Virus record (IMG/VR): IMGVR_UViG_3300024239_000355 | Span: 124,001 to 188,000 of that record | DNA: 64,000 nt | Source: a virus | Reading direction: 5' to 3' (one strand) | Part shown: piece after piece, positions 44,557 through 53,960 of the stretch | Position numbering within the stretch: position 1 is the stretch's first letter | Layout: each line of letters opens with the position of its first letter | Position numbers and translations under genes: made by a program | Notes under the pieces: model-generated | Database searches by the model: none | What the model was told of the DNA's origin: nothing | Seen by the model: only the letters and a program-made list of their open reading frames with translations

Positions 44557-45075
44557 ATGAGCGGCGATGAGGCGGACTTTCTCAAGATCGTAAAGCTTTT
44601 TGGGAACACCCCGCTTCCCAAAAAACCAAAGCCGTATCGTCATTTTCGGCGTGGACGCAACAAAGGCGGTCCCCTCTTCCCGTTCTATAAACCGGATCGG
44701 GGCGGTCCCATGATCGCCGCGTTCTTCAAGATCATCACGGATAAGCCGATCTACCGCCAGAACCAACGGCGGGTATTTGTGCGGATCACACGCTTGCAAG
44801 AGCAGTATGTGATCACCGTACTTCCGGAATACGCACCCACGCGACTGTCCCTGCTGATCACCGAGACGGATCAAGCCGTATTCGTGACACAATGGGAAGA
44901 GGACGCCACGAAACGCTATGGTAAAATCCCGGCGGGTAACAAGTTTTTCGAAGATGCACGACGAAACGCCAAGTCATTTTCTTCAACGGGTGATGTCGCC
45001 GGTCAAGCTACTCGGATGGCTGACTTTGTTCTTCAAGCTATCGGACTATTCGTCAAGTATGGCGAAGTCGAATAG
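44557..45075 (+). CDS. early-type hypothetical protein, 172 aa
   Basis: Unrecognised. The ATG at 44557 (MSGDEADFLK) is chosen because GAGGT lies just upstream and an upstream in-frame ATG would overlap the previous gene by 56 bases. The N-terminal half is basic (KKPKPYRHFRRGRNKGG). A beta-rich core carries RVFVRITRLQEQYVITVLPE. The C terminus is helical. Its TAG stop directly abuts the -35 element of an internal promoter (45076-45104). Confidence 0.65.
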   Translation: MSGDEADFLKIVKLFGNTPLPKKPKPYRHFRRGRNKGGPLFPFYKPDRGGPMIAAFFKIITDKPIYRQNQRRVFVRITRLQEQYVITVLPEYAPTRLSLLITETDQAVFVTQWEEDATKRYGKIPAGNKFFEDARRNAKSFSSTGDVAGQATRMADFVLQAIGLFVKYGEVE

Positions 45076-45104
45076 TTGACAAATACAACCACAATCTGTA
45101 TAGT
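45076..45104 (+). promoter_or_regulatory. internal sigma70-type promoter
   Basis: TTGACA (45076-45081), a 17-base spacer and TATAGT (45099-45104). A GGAGG ribosome site and the ATG at 45127 follow. It should boost the last two genes of the block. Confidence 0.82.
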
Positions 45105-45126
45105 CAAGTTAAATTTGGAGGTTCCC

Positions 45127-45357
45127 ATGCCAATCTTGCCATATGATCATCCGCATCGTAAAGCAATGAACTCGCACGAGCGCAAACACTGGGAACTCTT
45201 CCTGCGCAACGGACGCTGGGGCACCTGTGTGGATTGCCCGATGGACAGCGACGGAAAGCAATATCCCGAACTATGCGAACATACCGCCCGCAGCGACCAT
45301 CACTTATCCATTGAAGCCTTGGTGGAACGCTACCGCCGCACCGTACCGAAAGAATAA
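45127..45357 (+). CDS. early-type hypothetical protein with CxxC, 76 aa
   Basis: Unrecognised. The start at 45127 is set by the preceding GGAGG; an in-frame TTG at 45076 is part of the promoter and is rejected. It has a histidine and arginine-rich N-terminal half and the cysteine set C-x2-C (CVDCP) plus a later C-x2-H (CEHTARSDHH), which may bind zinc. Its size and early promoter fit a small host-takeover protein. Confidence 0.65.
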   Translation: MPILPYDHPHRKAMNSHERKHWELFLRNGRWGTCVDCPMDSDGKQYPELCEHTARSDHHLSIEALVERYRRTVPKE

Positions 45358-45362
45358 TCGCC

Positions 45363-46262
45363 ATGAACGTTCAGGACGAAATCAAGAAAATCCTCGGCGC
45401 CGACATTCCGTGGCGTGCGAAGAACCGCAATCTCCATTTGCTCGCCTACGAGTGCCGCGACAACAACGATATGGACGGCTACGCCGCCGTGCTGGACGCA
45501 ATTCCCCAGGTAATCAATGACCAAGATCGTCCGTGCCACTTCCAGCCCTACCGGGCGTTCAAGATCATGTACGATGTGGACCAAAACGGCACCAAGGTCT
45601 TGATGTGCAAGGAAAAGCACGCCACCCGAATGTTCGACGTGTCCACGCCCCTCAACTTCGCCAACGCCTGCCTGATGCTGGTGGACGAACGCCTGGGCGA
45701 AGGCTGGTACGCCCAGAGCGCGCCGTATCTTAGTGGCACGCTTGATCCCCTGATCGAAGTGTTCCTGCGCCAACTGGCGCACAAGCCCTACATCATGGAG
45801 GTTCATGCGGACTTGGCACCGCGCGACCTTTCGGCGCTGTGGACCAACGACGACTACCAGTATATCCGTGGACACCAAGCCATTGGGTCTGGTGCGCTGT
45901 TTCAGTTCATGACTATGGTGGTGAATGAGACGAACGAAATCAGCCAGGATATGCCGGGCTGGCATTTCAACAACAATCTCGTGGCGTTTCTCGGCTACAT
46001 GATCCACGCCATCAACAGCGACTATGATCCGGCGCTATACGACGCCATGATGAAGTTGAATGACCGTAACGCCATGGTCACCCGGATCATCAACAATTTA
46101 TCCAAGAGTCATGAAGAACGGGTTTGTGATCTGTTGGAAGTCGCAAACTCGAATATTCTCAAAGCGGGGCGTTTGGCTTTCGACTTCTTAGAGGAACGGA
46201 AGAAATACCAGTACGAACACGTCGAAGTCGAGACGCTGGAAGTCGCAAGCTTCGAACCGTAG
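45363..46262 (+). CDS. early-type hypothetical protein, 299 aa
   Basis: Unrecognised. It is helical with a balanced composition and no membrane segment. Notable stretches are NLHLLAYECRDNNDMDGY, LNFANACLMLVDERLGEGWY and an acidic C-terminal tail. It is the last gene of the plus-strand early block, 5 bases after the 76-aa gene, and ends at a terminator shared with the convergent LamG gene. Codon use (many GGC and CTG codons) looks like that of the other early plus-strand genes and richer in GC than the fibre genes. Confidence 0.7.
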   Translation: MNVQDEIKKILGADIPWRAKNRNLHLLAYECRDNNDMDGYAAVLDAIPQVINDQDRPCHFQPYRAFKIMYDVDQNGTKVLMCKEKHATRMFDVSTPLNFANACLMLVDERLGEGWYAQSAPYLSGTLDPLIEVFLRQLAHKPYIMEVHADLAPRDLSALWTNDDYQYIRGHQAIGSGALFQFMTMVVNETNEISQDMPGWHFNNNLVAFLGYMIHAINSDYDPALYDAMMKLNDRNAMVTRIINNLSKSHEERVCDLLEVANSNILKAGRLAFDFLEERKKYQYEHVEVETLEVASFEP

Positions 46263-46292
46263 AAAAGGGGGCTTTCGCCCCCTCTTCTTTTA
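46263..46292. terminator. bidirectional terminator between convergent genes
   Basis: GGGGGC (46267-46272) and GCCCCC (46277-46282) with A-rich and T-rich flanks form a hairpin with a T-run in both directions. It serves the early block on the plus strand and the LamG adhesin on the minus strand, whose stop lies inside it. Confidence 0.85.
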
Positions 46293-48290
46293 CACATTTG
46301 GATACGGTCCCGATGGGACGAAGCTGCTCGTGTACCGAGCCACGCCCTTGGTGATGCGAAGTTCGTCTATATTACCGTTTAACTCAGATTCCCACGATGG
46401 GTACAGTTCAGAGCCAAGCAACAATTCATTTTTACCAATCACCTCATCAGACGGTGTTACATTGTTAGAACCGGTTGGTTGAAGCACCCCGTCAATAAAG
46501 AGGTAAAAACTGCCGTTATAGCGACATGCCGCGTAATGATGCCATTCACCCAATTTGATCGTGGGTGGTTCGGTACAGCCCAAGCCTGCCCATTGCAATC
46601 CACCATTATTTTTCACATACATGAAATTAATATTCACCTGACCGCTGTTTGGATCATCACCTACCTGTTGATTATATATGTAGAATGTCCATCCGTAGTC
46701 AGTCCCCATTTGCTTTGCGCAACTGACCATGATGGAACGGCGATTACCATTATAAGATTTCGCCCATCCATTTATCTTCACCCATCCTTCAATGGTGAAA
46801 TTCCCTGTTCCGAAACTATACATAACTGGACGCAAATTCTTGTATTGCGCATAGTCACCAGTACCATCAAATTTAAGTGATGCGGTGCCATACTTGGTGC
46901 TTGACGTATCAACAACCGCATTACCATACAATGCAACATCAGCACTGCTTTGATCATTAAGATCATCGGTGAACGGCAGGCATAATCGGCAATGCTGCCA
47001 ATTCGGGTCAGAACTACCAATTGGTTGAATAGTAGATGGCGCCGTAAAATTACCAGTATATTTCGCAACACCAATATAGATGCGGAAATCATTGATTAAC
47101 AGGTTTGCGTTACTACTATTACCGCTTAGTAAGATAGTCCCGGTTTCTTTGGCTGAATATACAGAACCACTAAATGTACCAGATGTAACAAGAACCCCGT
47201 CAATGAAAATACGCCATGTTGAGCCTTGGCGAGTTGCAGCCAAATGGTATCGACGGTTCATTTGCCATGTGATCGGGTAATTACACACCTGACCATGACT
47301 ACCACTCGGTCCTGCCGCACCGAGATATAGGTTGTTACCATTCAAATCAAATTGAAATGGTGAGTTTTGGTTATCAAGTGTCCACTGAGTGATGATTGAA
47401 GACCATGCTTCAGGAGTGCTGAAAAACGTAAAGTGTCCTTCTATAGTCCAATCACTTGCACCAACGCGAAGATCATAACGCGAGGTGGCTGAGTACCCGA
47501 CATAACCGTTTGTGAAGGTACCACTGTACAGTCTCGCGCCTTTGCCCCCAGCAAGACCCCCATCTACGATGGTTGGACCCCCATTGCTCCACTCAATGGT
47601 TTTGCCATACCACCGATCATCACGAAGATAAGTATCGGTTGGTGAACCATCGAAATGCACCAATGTAGACACCGATCCAATATTAGTGTCATTTGCTGCC
47701 TGGACGGTCATTGAGAACGCACGATCTACATTTCCACCCTTTCCATCAGATGCACGTATAGTGAAATTCGCAGTTTCGACCAACAGCGGTGTCCCGGAAA
47801 TTATTCCGTTCACCAGTGTAATCCCGGACGGCAAATCACCGGAAACTACAGTATAGGTAATCTGATCGTTGTTCGGGTCAGTTGCCTGAAGCGTGATTGA
47901 AGACGACATTCCCACCGTGAATGTCCCCAGCGACCCCGCCGCCGTAACCCAAACCGGGGTCTGATTTGTCACTTCAAGTTGAAATGACCGATCTGTGCTT
48001 GAATATCCGTCAAAACAACGAATAGTGAAGCTATATACCCCCGGAATATTCACCGGGGTACCAGAGATAATCGTACCAGCAATAGAAAGCCCAGCAGGCA
48101 AAGAACCCGAAATGACCGTTAACATCAACGGCGCATTCTCGGGATCAGACACGAGAAGGTTCAATGTATACGGCTGACCACCATTTGCGGCACCCAACGA
48201 TCCCTCGGTGGTACCCCAGATCGGTGGAATGTTAGTTACGACTTTAAAAGCACCAACCGGTGCAATCCCACCTTTAAATGACAAACCCAT
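46290..48290 (-). CDS. adhesin with two Ig-like (He_PIG/cadherin-like) and two LamG domains, 666 aa
   Basis: After MGLSFKGGIAPVG, two Ig-like domains (residues about 25-195) carry the typical VISGSLPAGLSIAGTIISGTP and VVSGDLPSGITLVNGIISGTP motifs. Two LamG-like jelly rolls follow. The first (about 205-430) has WTIEGHFTFFSTPEAWSS and WRIFIDGVLVTSG. The second (about 445-660) has FTIEGWVKINGWAKSYNG, HYAACRYNGSFYLFIDGVL and IDELRITKGVARYTSSF. Such chains are surface adhesins that bind sugars or proteins. The ATG at 48290 is preferred because a GGGGG ribosome site precedes it and a TAAATA box lies 32 bases upstream. Confidence 0.82.
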   Translation of the reverse strand: MGLSFKGGIAPVGAFKVVTNIPPIWGTTEGSLGAANGGQPYTLNLLVSDPENAPLMLTVISGSLPAGLSIAGTIISGTPVNIPGVYSFTIRCFDGYSSTDRSFQLEVTNQTPVWVTAAGSLGTFTVGMSSSITLQATDPNNDQITYTVVSGDLPSGITLVNGIISGTPLLVETANFTIRASDGKGGNVDRAFSMTVQAANDTNIGSVSTLVHFDGSPTDTYLRDDRWYGKTIEWSNGGPTIVDGGLAGGKGARLYSGTFTNGYVGYSATSRYDLRVGASDWTIEGHFTFFSTPEAWSSIITQWTLDNQNSPFQFDLNGNNLYLGAAGPSGSHGQVCNYPITWQMNRRYHLAATRQGSTWRIFIDGVLVTSGTFSGSVYSAKETGTILLSGNSSNANLLINDFRIYIGVAKYTGNFTAPSTIQPIGSSDPNWQHCRLCLPFTDDLNDQSSADVALYGNAVVDTSSTKYGTASLKFDGTGDYAQYKNLRPVMYSFGTGNFTIEGWVKINGWAKSYNGNRRSIMVSCAKQMGTDYGWTFYIYNQQVGDDPNSGQVNINFMYVKNNGGLQWAGLGCTEPPTIKLGEWHHYAACRYNGSFYLFIDGVLQPTGSNNVTPSDEVIGKNELLLGSELYPSWESELNGNIDELRITKGVARYTSSFVPSGPYPNV

Positions 48291-48321
48291 AACAAAGCCC
48301 CCTGTTCTGGACAATATCTCT

Positions 48322-48329
48322 TATTTAAG
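48322..48329 (-). promoter_or_regulatory. late promoter box CTTAAATA
   Basis: CTTAAATA on the minus strand lies 32-39 bases before the ATG at 48290 and after the stop of the preceding fibre gene. Confidence 0.55.
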
Positions 48330-48344
48330 CGAACGCAACTATCA

Positions 48345-49667
48345 TTAACCAGACACTTCAGCAGTGTGAACGAAAGCCACCCAGCGAATAATTTTACCAG
48401 CCTCACCGGTTACTTTAATCACAAGTGCATTTCCAGTATTTTCGGCTTCAACAACCGCATTCCATGCATTCTGATCTTCTGCCATCAGAATAGTCATCGG
48501 TTCTCCAACCAGCGAAACTATTCCAGCATTATTATCAATAGCGCCTTCTATCTTGTATGCCGCACTTTCATCATCACCATCAACACGTCGCGCAGCAATT
48601 TGAACAATAAAACTCCATGTAGTGTCTGTTGGAATGGGCAGAGCAGGTAATGATGTCAGAACACCATCCGCTGTTTCACCTTTCACAACATAAAGCCCTG
48701 ACCGACAATTAGTGTCCCCTATGATTGAAACATTGCTGTCAATAGCAACGGTACCAGTAGAAGACATGATTGTTTTATTATTCACATCAAGGTTGCCACC
48801 CAATGTTGGTGCCGAATCCAACTCCATAGAGCCGCCACCAGATGTCCATACGAGATTACCAGCACCGTCAGTTCCAATAACTTGTCCAGCAGTTCCATCC
48901 GCAGCAGGAAAAGCCAATCCCTTAATGACCACACGCCCGGTACCATTGGGGGTAAGGATGATGTTTTCGTTATTCACGCTGACAATGGAATGTCCATTGA
49001 CATCAAGATTTCCGCCCAATTTGGGGGTTGTATCAGATACAACATTGGCAGTACCGGTTCCACCACCCACTGCATCAGCATCCCAATAGAGCGACCCTGC
49101 ACCATCTGTCTTCAGCACTTGACCGGCAGACCCGTCCACAGTCGGGAAACGCATTCCGTTCATAATCACGCGCCCGCCCATTACAGTCGTCAGGGTGATA
49201 TTGGTAGTGCTGGTAATCGTTTTACCATTGACATCAAGATTGCCGCCGAGTTTCGGTGCAGAGTCCGCCTGTACACTGGTTAATGCCGTCATCCAACTCA
49301 AACTACCAGCACCATCAGTCTTCAATACCTGATTAGGCGCACCATCAACATTGGGAAACCTAATAGTACCGAGAACAATTTTACCAGTCGGAAACAGAAC
49401 AAGATCACCGGTACTGATGATTTGCTTTCCATTTACATCAAGGTCTGCGCCCAATTTAGGTGCGGCATCGGTGGACAGCTTGGTGGTCGGGCTACCCCAC
49501 GTGAGGTTTCCAACGCCATCGGTGATTAACGCCTGCCCAACTGTACCATCACCCGCTGGGAACTTAATCGCCCCTAGCGTACCAATCGATAAAGACGGAA
49601 TATTAACATAGCCAGTGACGGCTTTGATTTCGGAAGTGTTGTGATCAATAATCAAACCAGTCATCAT
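48345..49667 (-). CDS. tail-fibre protein, 440 aa
   Basis: Five shaft repeats of about 65 residues carry the pattern PKLGGNLDVNGKTITS ... FP-x-VDG-x-x-GQVLKTDGAGSL-x-W. The C-terminal about 130 residues (CRSGLYVVKGETADG, ARRVDGDDESAAYKIEGAID and a final RWVAFVHTAEVSG) are a module shared with the end of the upstream 1069-aa fibre. GGAG lies just before the start and the gap to the upstream stop is 8 bases, so both are one operon. Confidence 0.75.
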   Translation of the reverse strand: MMTGLIIDHNTSEIKAVTGYVNIPSLSIGTLGAIKFPAGDGTVGQALITDGVGNLTWGSPTTKLSTDAAPKLGADLDVNGKQIISTGDLVLFPTGKIVLGTIRFPNVDGAPNQVLKTDGAGSLSWMTALTSVQADSAPKLGGNLDVNGKTITSTTNITLTTVMGGRVIMNGMRFPTVDGSAGQVLKTDGAGSLYWDADAVGGGTGTANVVSDTTPKLGGNLDVNGHSIVSVNNENIILTPNGTGRVVIKGLAFPAADGTAGQVIGTDGAGNLVWTSGGGSMELDSAPTLGGNLDVNNKTIMSSTGTVAIDSNVSIIGDTNCRSGLYVVKGETADGVLTSLPALPIPTDTTWSFIVQIAARRVDGDDESAAYKIEGAIDNNAGIVSLVGEPMTILMAEDQNAWNAVVEAENTGNALVIKVTGEAGKIIRWVAFVHTAEVSG

Positions 49668-49675
49668 ATGGCTCC

Positions 49676-52600
49676 TTAACCCTTAACCTCAACAACAGTC
49701 ACATAAGCAACCCACCGTATAGACTTTGAAGCCTCGCCGGTCACAAATACCTTGAGAGTATCAGAGGTATTGTCTGGTTGGAAGTTTACGTCCCACGTCG
49801 TTTTGTCACGGGCAAAAATCTGTTTCGCCTGCACACCAACAATAGCCGTGGTACCGGTATTGTTATCCAGGCAAACTGTTATTTCAAAAGCTGCACTTTC
49901 ATCGTCCACATCTGTGCGACGCGCAACAATGTACGATTTCGCCATCCATGTGGTGTCAACCGGAACCTGCATACGGGCGCCCGAACCATCCAAGTAGAGT
50001 TCAGCCGGTGCCGCACCGCTAGATTGACCACGCAGTACGTACATAACCGTGCGAGCATCACCGTAAACCGCGAAATTCCCGTTGCTGAGTGCAAGAGGGC
50101 TATCAACCACGAGGTTGGTAGCCGGATTGATCACAATGTCCCCAGACTGGCTTGTAATCGCCTTACCATTGACATCAAGATCAGCACCAAGTTGTGGCGC
50201 CACATCAGTGGAGAGAGTGGTTACCCCCGCATTGATCAATTTCCCGTCAATCGCCTGAAGGTGTGACCGTAGCGATTCGTTTGACGGAATATAATTGTTT
50301 GGAATGTAGCCAGCCGCGATGTCATGGCTCGAACGACCGAAGAACGACCGAGTACCCGATAGCGAATCCACCAACGGATCACGGCTAGTATCGGTAACGG
50401 AATATGGACTGTTGGAAAGCTTATTGATACGCCCAAAAGTACCATCAGGTTGACGCAGACTTACCCCATCAATGTTCAATGCATGGGTGGATTGACTTGC
50501 ACTAGATTGAATACTATATCCACTACTGTCTTTGATAATACAACCAATAGAACGCAGATTCATCACACCCGCATCATGACGAACCCATCCAATAGTTGTA
50601 CAATTCTCAATTAAAGTCGAAGCATTACCAGTGAGGTTTTGAACCTGCATATCAGGATTGTTGGCACCTTGTATAACCAGCATCCCGGTACCAGACCCAG
50701 AATGGGCATTAACAACCGACCCAACCACAAAGGTATCCTTAATCAGCACAACCCCATCTACTGCCCCATCAAGACGAACCGCATCAGTATTGACCGACCG
50801 GACAAACGAACAGTTGGTGATTGTGGTGGCACCAGGGTTGGTCAACTGCAAGCACACATCCGTGTTGACCACCTTGATGTTGCTAATCACGGTATCGGTC
50901 AGACCGGTGCAACTAATTTTACCGTTGATGATGACGCGGCTTGAGGTGTGAGCGCCATAACCGATCAATACCAGACCAGTAAGGGTCGGGAAGGTCAAAC
51001 TCTCATTATATGTACCGGGCATGACCAGTACGACCGTATTGGCGATTGCCGCACCCAGTGCCTTGTTAATCGTCGCGTAAGGTTTTGCCAAGCCGCCGTC
51101 GCCGGTCGCATCATTGCCATTCACTGCAACATAAAGAATGTTGCTGGCTTTAACCATCCCAGAAAGAGATGACCACACTAAATGTCCGAAACCATCGGTG
51201 GTCAAAACTTGTCCCGAGTTTCCGTCAACTGTCGGAAACGCAATACCGTTGAGGTTAATTACCCCTGACGCGGTAAAATCGGTGGCATTAATCACTTCAG
51301 GGGCAGACCCACCAATCACTACTCCATTAAGAGTACCACCCGTAATTACAACTGCGTTGGCGTTCTGCTGCGCCATATTCCCAAGACCGAGATTGGACAC
51401 CAGAGACGTTACATCAGTAGCCCCGGTACCACCCTTGCTAATCGACAGCGGACCACCACCAAGATGATTGATATCCAGGCTTTCTTCGACCACATCAAGC
51501 GCAACCGTATCGCCATCCACAATCGACAGCTTGGATGACCCAGTAATAGATTTAAAATGAAAATCAACCCCGTCTTTCTGCTTGAACAGACCGGTACCAG
51601 TACCAAGGTTGGTAACGGTGTTTGCTTCACCAGACCCGGACACCCCAACGGCATCATCCGCCCAACCCAGTGTACCGGCACCATCAGTCTTGAGGACTTG
51701 ACCCGGCAACCCATCAGTATTTGGGAAACTTATTCCCGCGAATTGAAGAACCGGTGCATCAAGTACAATGGCGGTGGAACTAGTGATTTTCTTACCATTG
51801 ACATCCAAATCGCCACCCAGAACCGGGGCGACATCATCGGATACCCGCATGTTTCCAGTGGTTGATAGAGCGCGGGCTTCCCACTTGGAGGCAAGCTCAT
51901 TCCAAGTCAGCACTTGCCCATCAGTTGGATTGGCGGCGACATTGGCGAGATCGTTCAGAACCGAAGGTATTGTTGGAATCGTTGGGATATCTGGCTTGTT
52001 GATAAGTTCTTCATAGTTCCCTGAGAACGCCACATCAGCAAAGTCAGGCTTTCCAGTCAGATCACCATAAGCACCCGTCTTCGCAACCGGCGCAAGAGCC
52101 ATAAATTCCAATCCATTACCAGTCGCTCGTACCGACAACACAGTACCTTCGGCACCCGTATAATCATCGGGAACGTCAGTAAGGTGAACAAATTTCGTAA
52201 CCGCTGTTGCGGGGATGTCCACGTCAATGGTAATTGTGTCGCCAATACTGACCAGATTGACGTTCTGACCAGCCTGAAGGGATTTGAACTTCAGATCAAC
52301 GCCAGCTTTTTCTTTGAATAGACCAACCCCAGTACCAACATTGCTCGCGGTATTGGTTTCACCAGGGACAGTGATATTCTCAATGACCAATGCCCCATCA
52401 TCTTCATAAATGTTGACGCCGCCACCGGCTTTCAGAGAACGAAACTGAAGTTCAGTATTGTACTTGCCGTTATATAAACCAAACCCGGTTCCTATATTTG
52501 TTCCAACGTTAACTTCCCCAGATACGGCAGCACTGATGGTGACCGAATCATTATCTGAAGTTAGGAGAATGTTTTCTCCCGCACGAAGACGTTTAAACTC

Positions 52601-52885
52601 AAGGTCAGCCCCGGATTTCTGGAAGAATAACCCCTCACCAGCACTCCCACGATTGCTCGCGGTATTTGACTCCCCGGCGATAACCGGCGGAATACTGCTA
52701 CTAATAACAATCTTCTTTTGGTTTGTCGTCGGTCCTATGACGCCATCCGCGTCAACAACGTCAATGTCGATACCAACACCAGCTTCAATACCACGAAGTA
52801 CGAGAACACCCCGGTCGGCGTCGAACTTTTCAATCAGGCTGGACTTCTGGGCGCCATCGCGGAGGGTGGAAACGATAGTGGTCAT
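49676..52885 (-). CDS. giant tail-fibre protein with one beta-helix domain, 1069 aa
   Basis: The start at 52885 is preceded by GGGG at good spacing; an in-frame TTG at 52891 is less likely. The N-terminal module is EKFDADRGVLVLRGIEAG ... NQKKIVIS. Shaft repeats of NLGTGTGLFKQKDG type follow. One DUF1565-like beta-helix is seen near residue 585 (YVAVNGNDATGDGGLAKPYA and MPGTYNESL). After a hinge, the C-terminal about 130 residues (TVMYVLRGQSSG, RWVAYVTVVEVKG) are shared with the next gene. It combines elements of three other fibres in the locus. Confidence 0.78.
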   Translation of the reverse strand: MTTIVSTLRDGAQKSSLIEKFDADRGVLVLRGIEAGVGIDIDVVDADGVIGPTTNQKKIVISSSIPPVIAGESNTASNRGSAGEGLFFQKSGADLEFKRLRAGENILLTSDNDSVTISAAVSGEVNVGTNIGTGFGLYNGKYNTELQFRSLKAGGGVNIYEDDGALVIENITVPGETNTASNVGTGVGLFKEKAGVDLKFKSLQAGQNVNLVSIGDTITIDVDIPATAVTKFVHLTDVPDDYTGAEGTVLSVRATGNGLEFMALAPVAKTGAYGDLTGKPDFADVAFSGNYEELINKPDIPTIPTIPSVLNDLANVAANPTDGQVLTWNELASKWEARALSTTGNMRVSDDVAPVLGGDLDVNGKKITSSTAIVLDAPVLQFAGISFPNTDGLPGQVLKTDGAGTLGWADDAVGVSGSGEANTVTNLGTGTGLFKQKDGVDFHFKSITGSSKLSIVDGDTVALDVVEESLDINHLGGGPLSISKGGTGATDVTSLVSNLGLGNMAQQNANAVVITGGTLNGVVIGGSAPEVINATDFTASGVINLNGIAFPTVDGNSGQVLTTDGFGHLVWSSLSGMVKASNILYVAVNGNDATGDGGLAKPYATINKALGAAIANTVVLVMPGTYNESLTFPTLTGLVLIGYGAHTSSRVIINGKISCTGLTDTVISNIKVVNTDVCLQLTNPGATTITNCSFVRSVNTDAVRLDGAVDGVVLIKDTFVVGSVVNAHSGSGTGMLVIQGANNPDMQVQNLTGNASTLIENCTTIGWVRHDAGVMNLRSIGCIIKDSSGYSIQSSASQSTHALNIDGVSLRQPDGTFGRINKLSNSPYSVTDTSRDPLVDSLSGTRSFFGRSSHDIAAGYIPNNYIPSNESLRSHLQAIDGKLINAGVTTLSTDVAPQLGADLDVNGKAITSQSGDIVINPATNLVVDSPLALSNGNFAVYGDARTVMYVLRGQSSGAAPAELYLDGSGARMQVPVDTTWMAKSYIVARRTDVDDESAAFEITVCLDNNTGTTAIVGVQAKQIFARDKTTWDVNFQPDNTSDTLKVFVTGEASKSIRWVAYVTVVEVKG

Positions 52886-52921
52886 CGGCAAATACCCCGT
52901 AGATTATTTTGATCTCCGAAG

Positions 52922-52929
52922 TATTTATC
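52922..52929 (-). promoter_or_regulatory. late promoter box GATAAATA
   Basis: GATAAATA on the minus strand lies 37-44 bases before the ATG at 52885, in the gap after the 333-aa gene. Confidence 0.65.
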
Positions 52930-52949
52930 GACACCACCGCCGTTTAGTG

Positions 52950-53951
52950 TCAGGACAATATGGTACTCAAATCGTAGAACTTGTGTTGCCCATCATCAAA
53001 CCCATATCCAATGAAATCGGTCGAAACCTGAGTAATGTGATTTCCCACTTCTACAACCCCACCGGTTTGTCCATCAGTCGGGTATAAGAATGTATGCCCT
53101 GCATTATTCGCCAACAAATACCGCCCACCACACACAAATATCGGCATGGATGGTAGCCCAGTTACCACTACCATTGATGTTATACCATTCTCATTAATCG
53201 TTTGGTAAACATAGTCAATACCACTTGGGAAAACTGTCTTCAACACACCAGAATCCGTCAAAAAAACATCACTGATAGTACCAAATCCGGAGGTATCAGT
53301 GGGAACGGTCTTTACCGCAGTACCAGAACTCCAATCAATGAAATCAAATCTTGTAAGACCGGTATTATCAGTGTAGACCATCGCACCATATACAGTGCTA
53401 GGCGATGCTATTTTCTTAACTAAAGTACCAGTTTGGCGGATAAACCCATACTGCGTTGAATAGGCAGTTGCATCCGCGAACCAACTTGAGTACCGGCGCC
53501 AATGATAGGTTTGCGCATCATACCGATCTACCGCCATTGCCATACCACCATCCCCTGATGGGTTGATCACAAATTCAAGGTCATTGGCGTTCGTTACATT
53601 GTAGAATGTGGATGGAACACCCCAAATCCCTTGTGAATCCTGTGACGACCACCGCATTTGCGCAATATACGGAGACGTTTTGTAGTTGATTTCCACGGCA
53701 GTTTTACCGTTCGACACAATAAGATATTTATACATCAAATTTGATGTAAAAACTGGTTCTGTCGAATCAATAAAGCTGTTTCCAGATTTCTCATAGAGAT
53801 CAAATCCCACCAGAAATCCGGTACCGTCATCAAATAAGGTACCATCAACGGTTCCTGCCAATGTCTGGGTGGGTACCAACGTAATAATGTCGGGTGCGTC
53901 TACTTGCACACCCCCTGCCATGTAGTAATATGGAACGGGAAAGAACATCAT
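52950..53951 (-). CDS. virion-associated beta-rich protein of unknown function, 333 aa
   Basis: Not recognised. It starts MMFFPVPYYYMAGGVQ, a hydrophobic stretch too broken by proline and tyrosine to be a clear signal. The rest alternates short strands with aromatic and glycine residues (HWRRYSSWFADATAYSTQYG, TGLTRFDFIDWSSGTAV, FVCGGRYLLANNAGHTFLY), which could form a beta-propeller. It is 9 bases downstream of the 1116-aa fibre and shares its late transcript. A fibre-tip or fibre-decorating protein is plausible. Confidence 0.6.
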   Translation of the reverse strand: MMFFPVPYYYMAGGVQVDAPDIITLVPTQTLAGTVDGTLFDDGTGFLVGFDLYEKSGNSFIDSTEPVFTSNLMYKYLIVSNGKTAVEINYKTSPYIAQMRWSSQDSQGIWGVPSTFYNVTNANDLEFVINPSGDGGMAMAVDRYDAQTYHWRRYSSWFADATAYSTQYGFIRQTGTLVKKIASPSTVYGAMVYTDNTGLTRFDFIDWSSGTAVKTVPTDTSGFGTISDVFLTDSGVLKTVFPSGIDYVYQTINENGITSMVVVTGLPSMPIFVCGGRYLLANNAGHTFLYPTDGQTGGVVEVGNHITQVSTDFIGYGFDDGQHKFYDLSTILS

Positions 53952-53960
53952 TATACCTCG

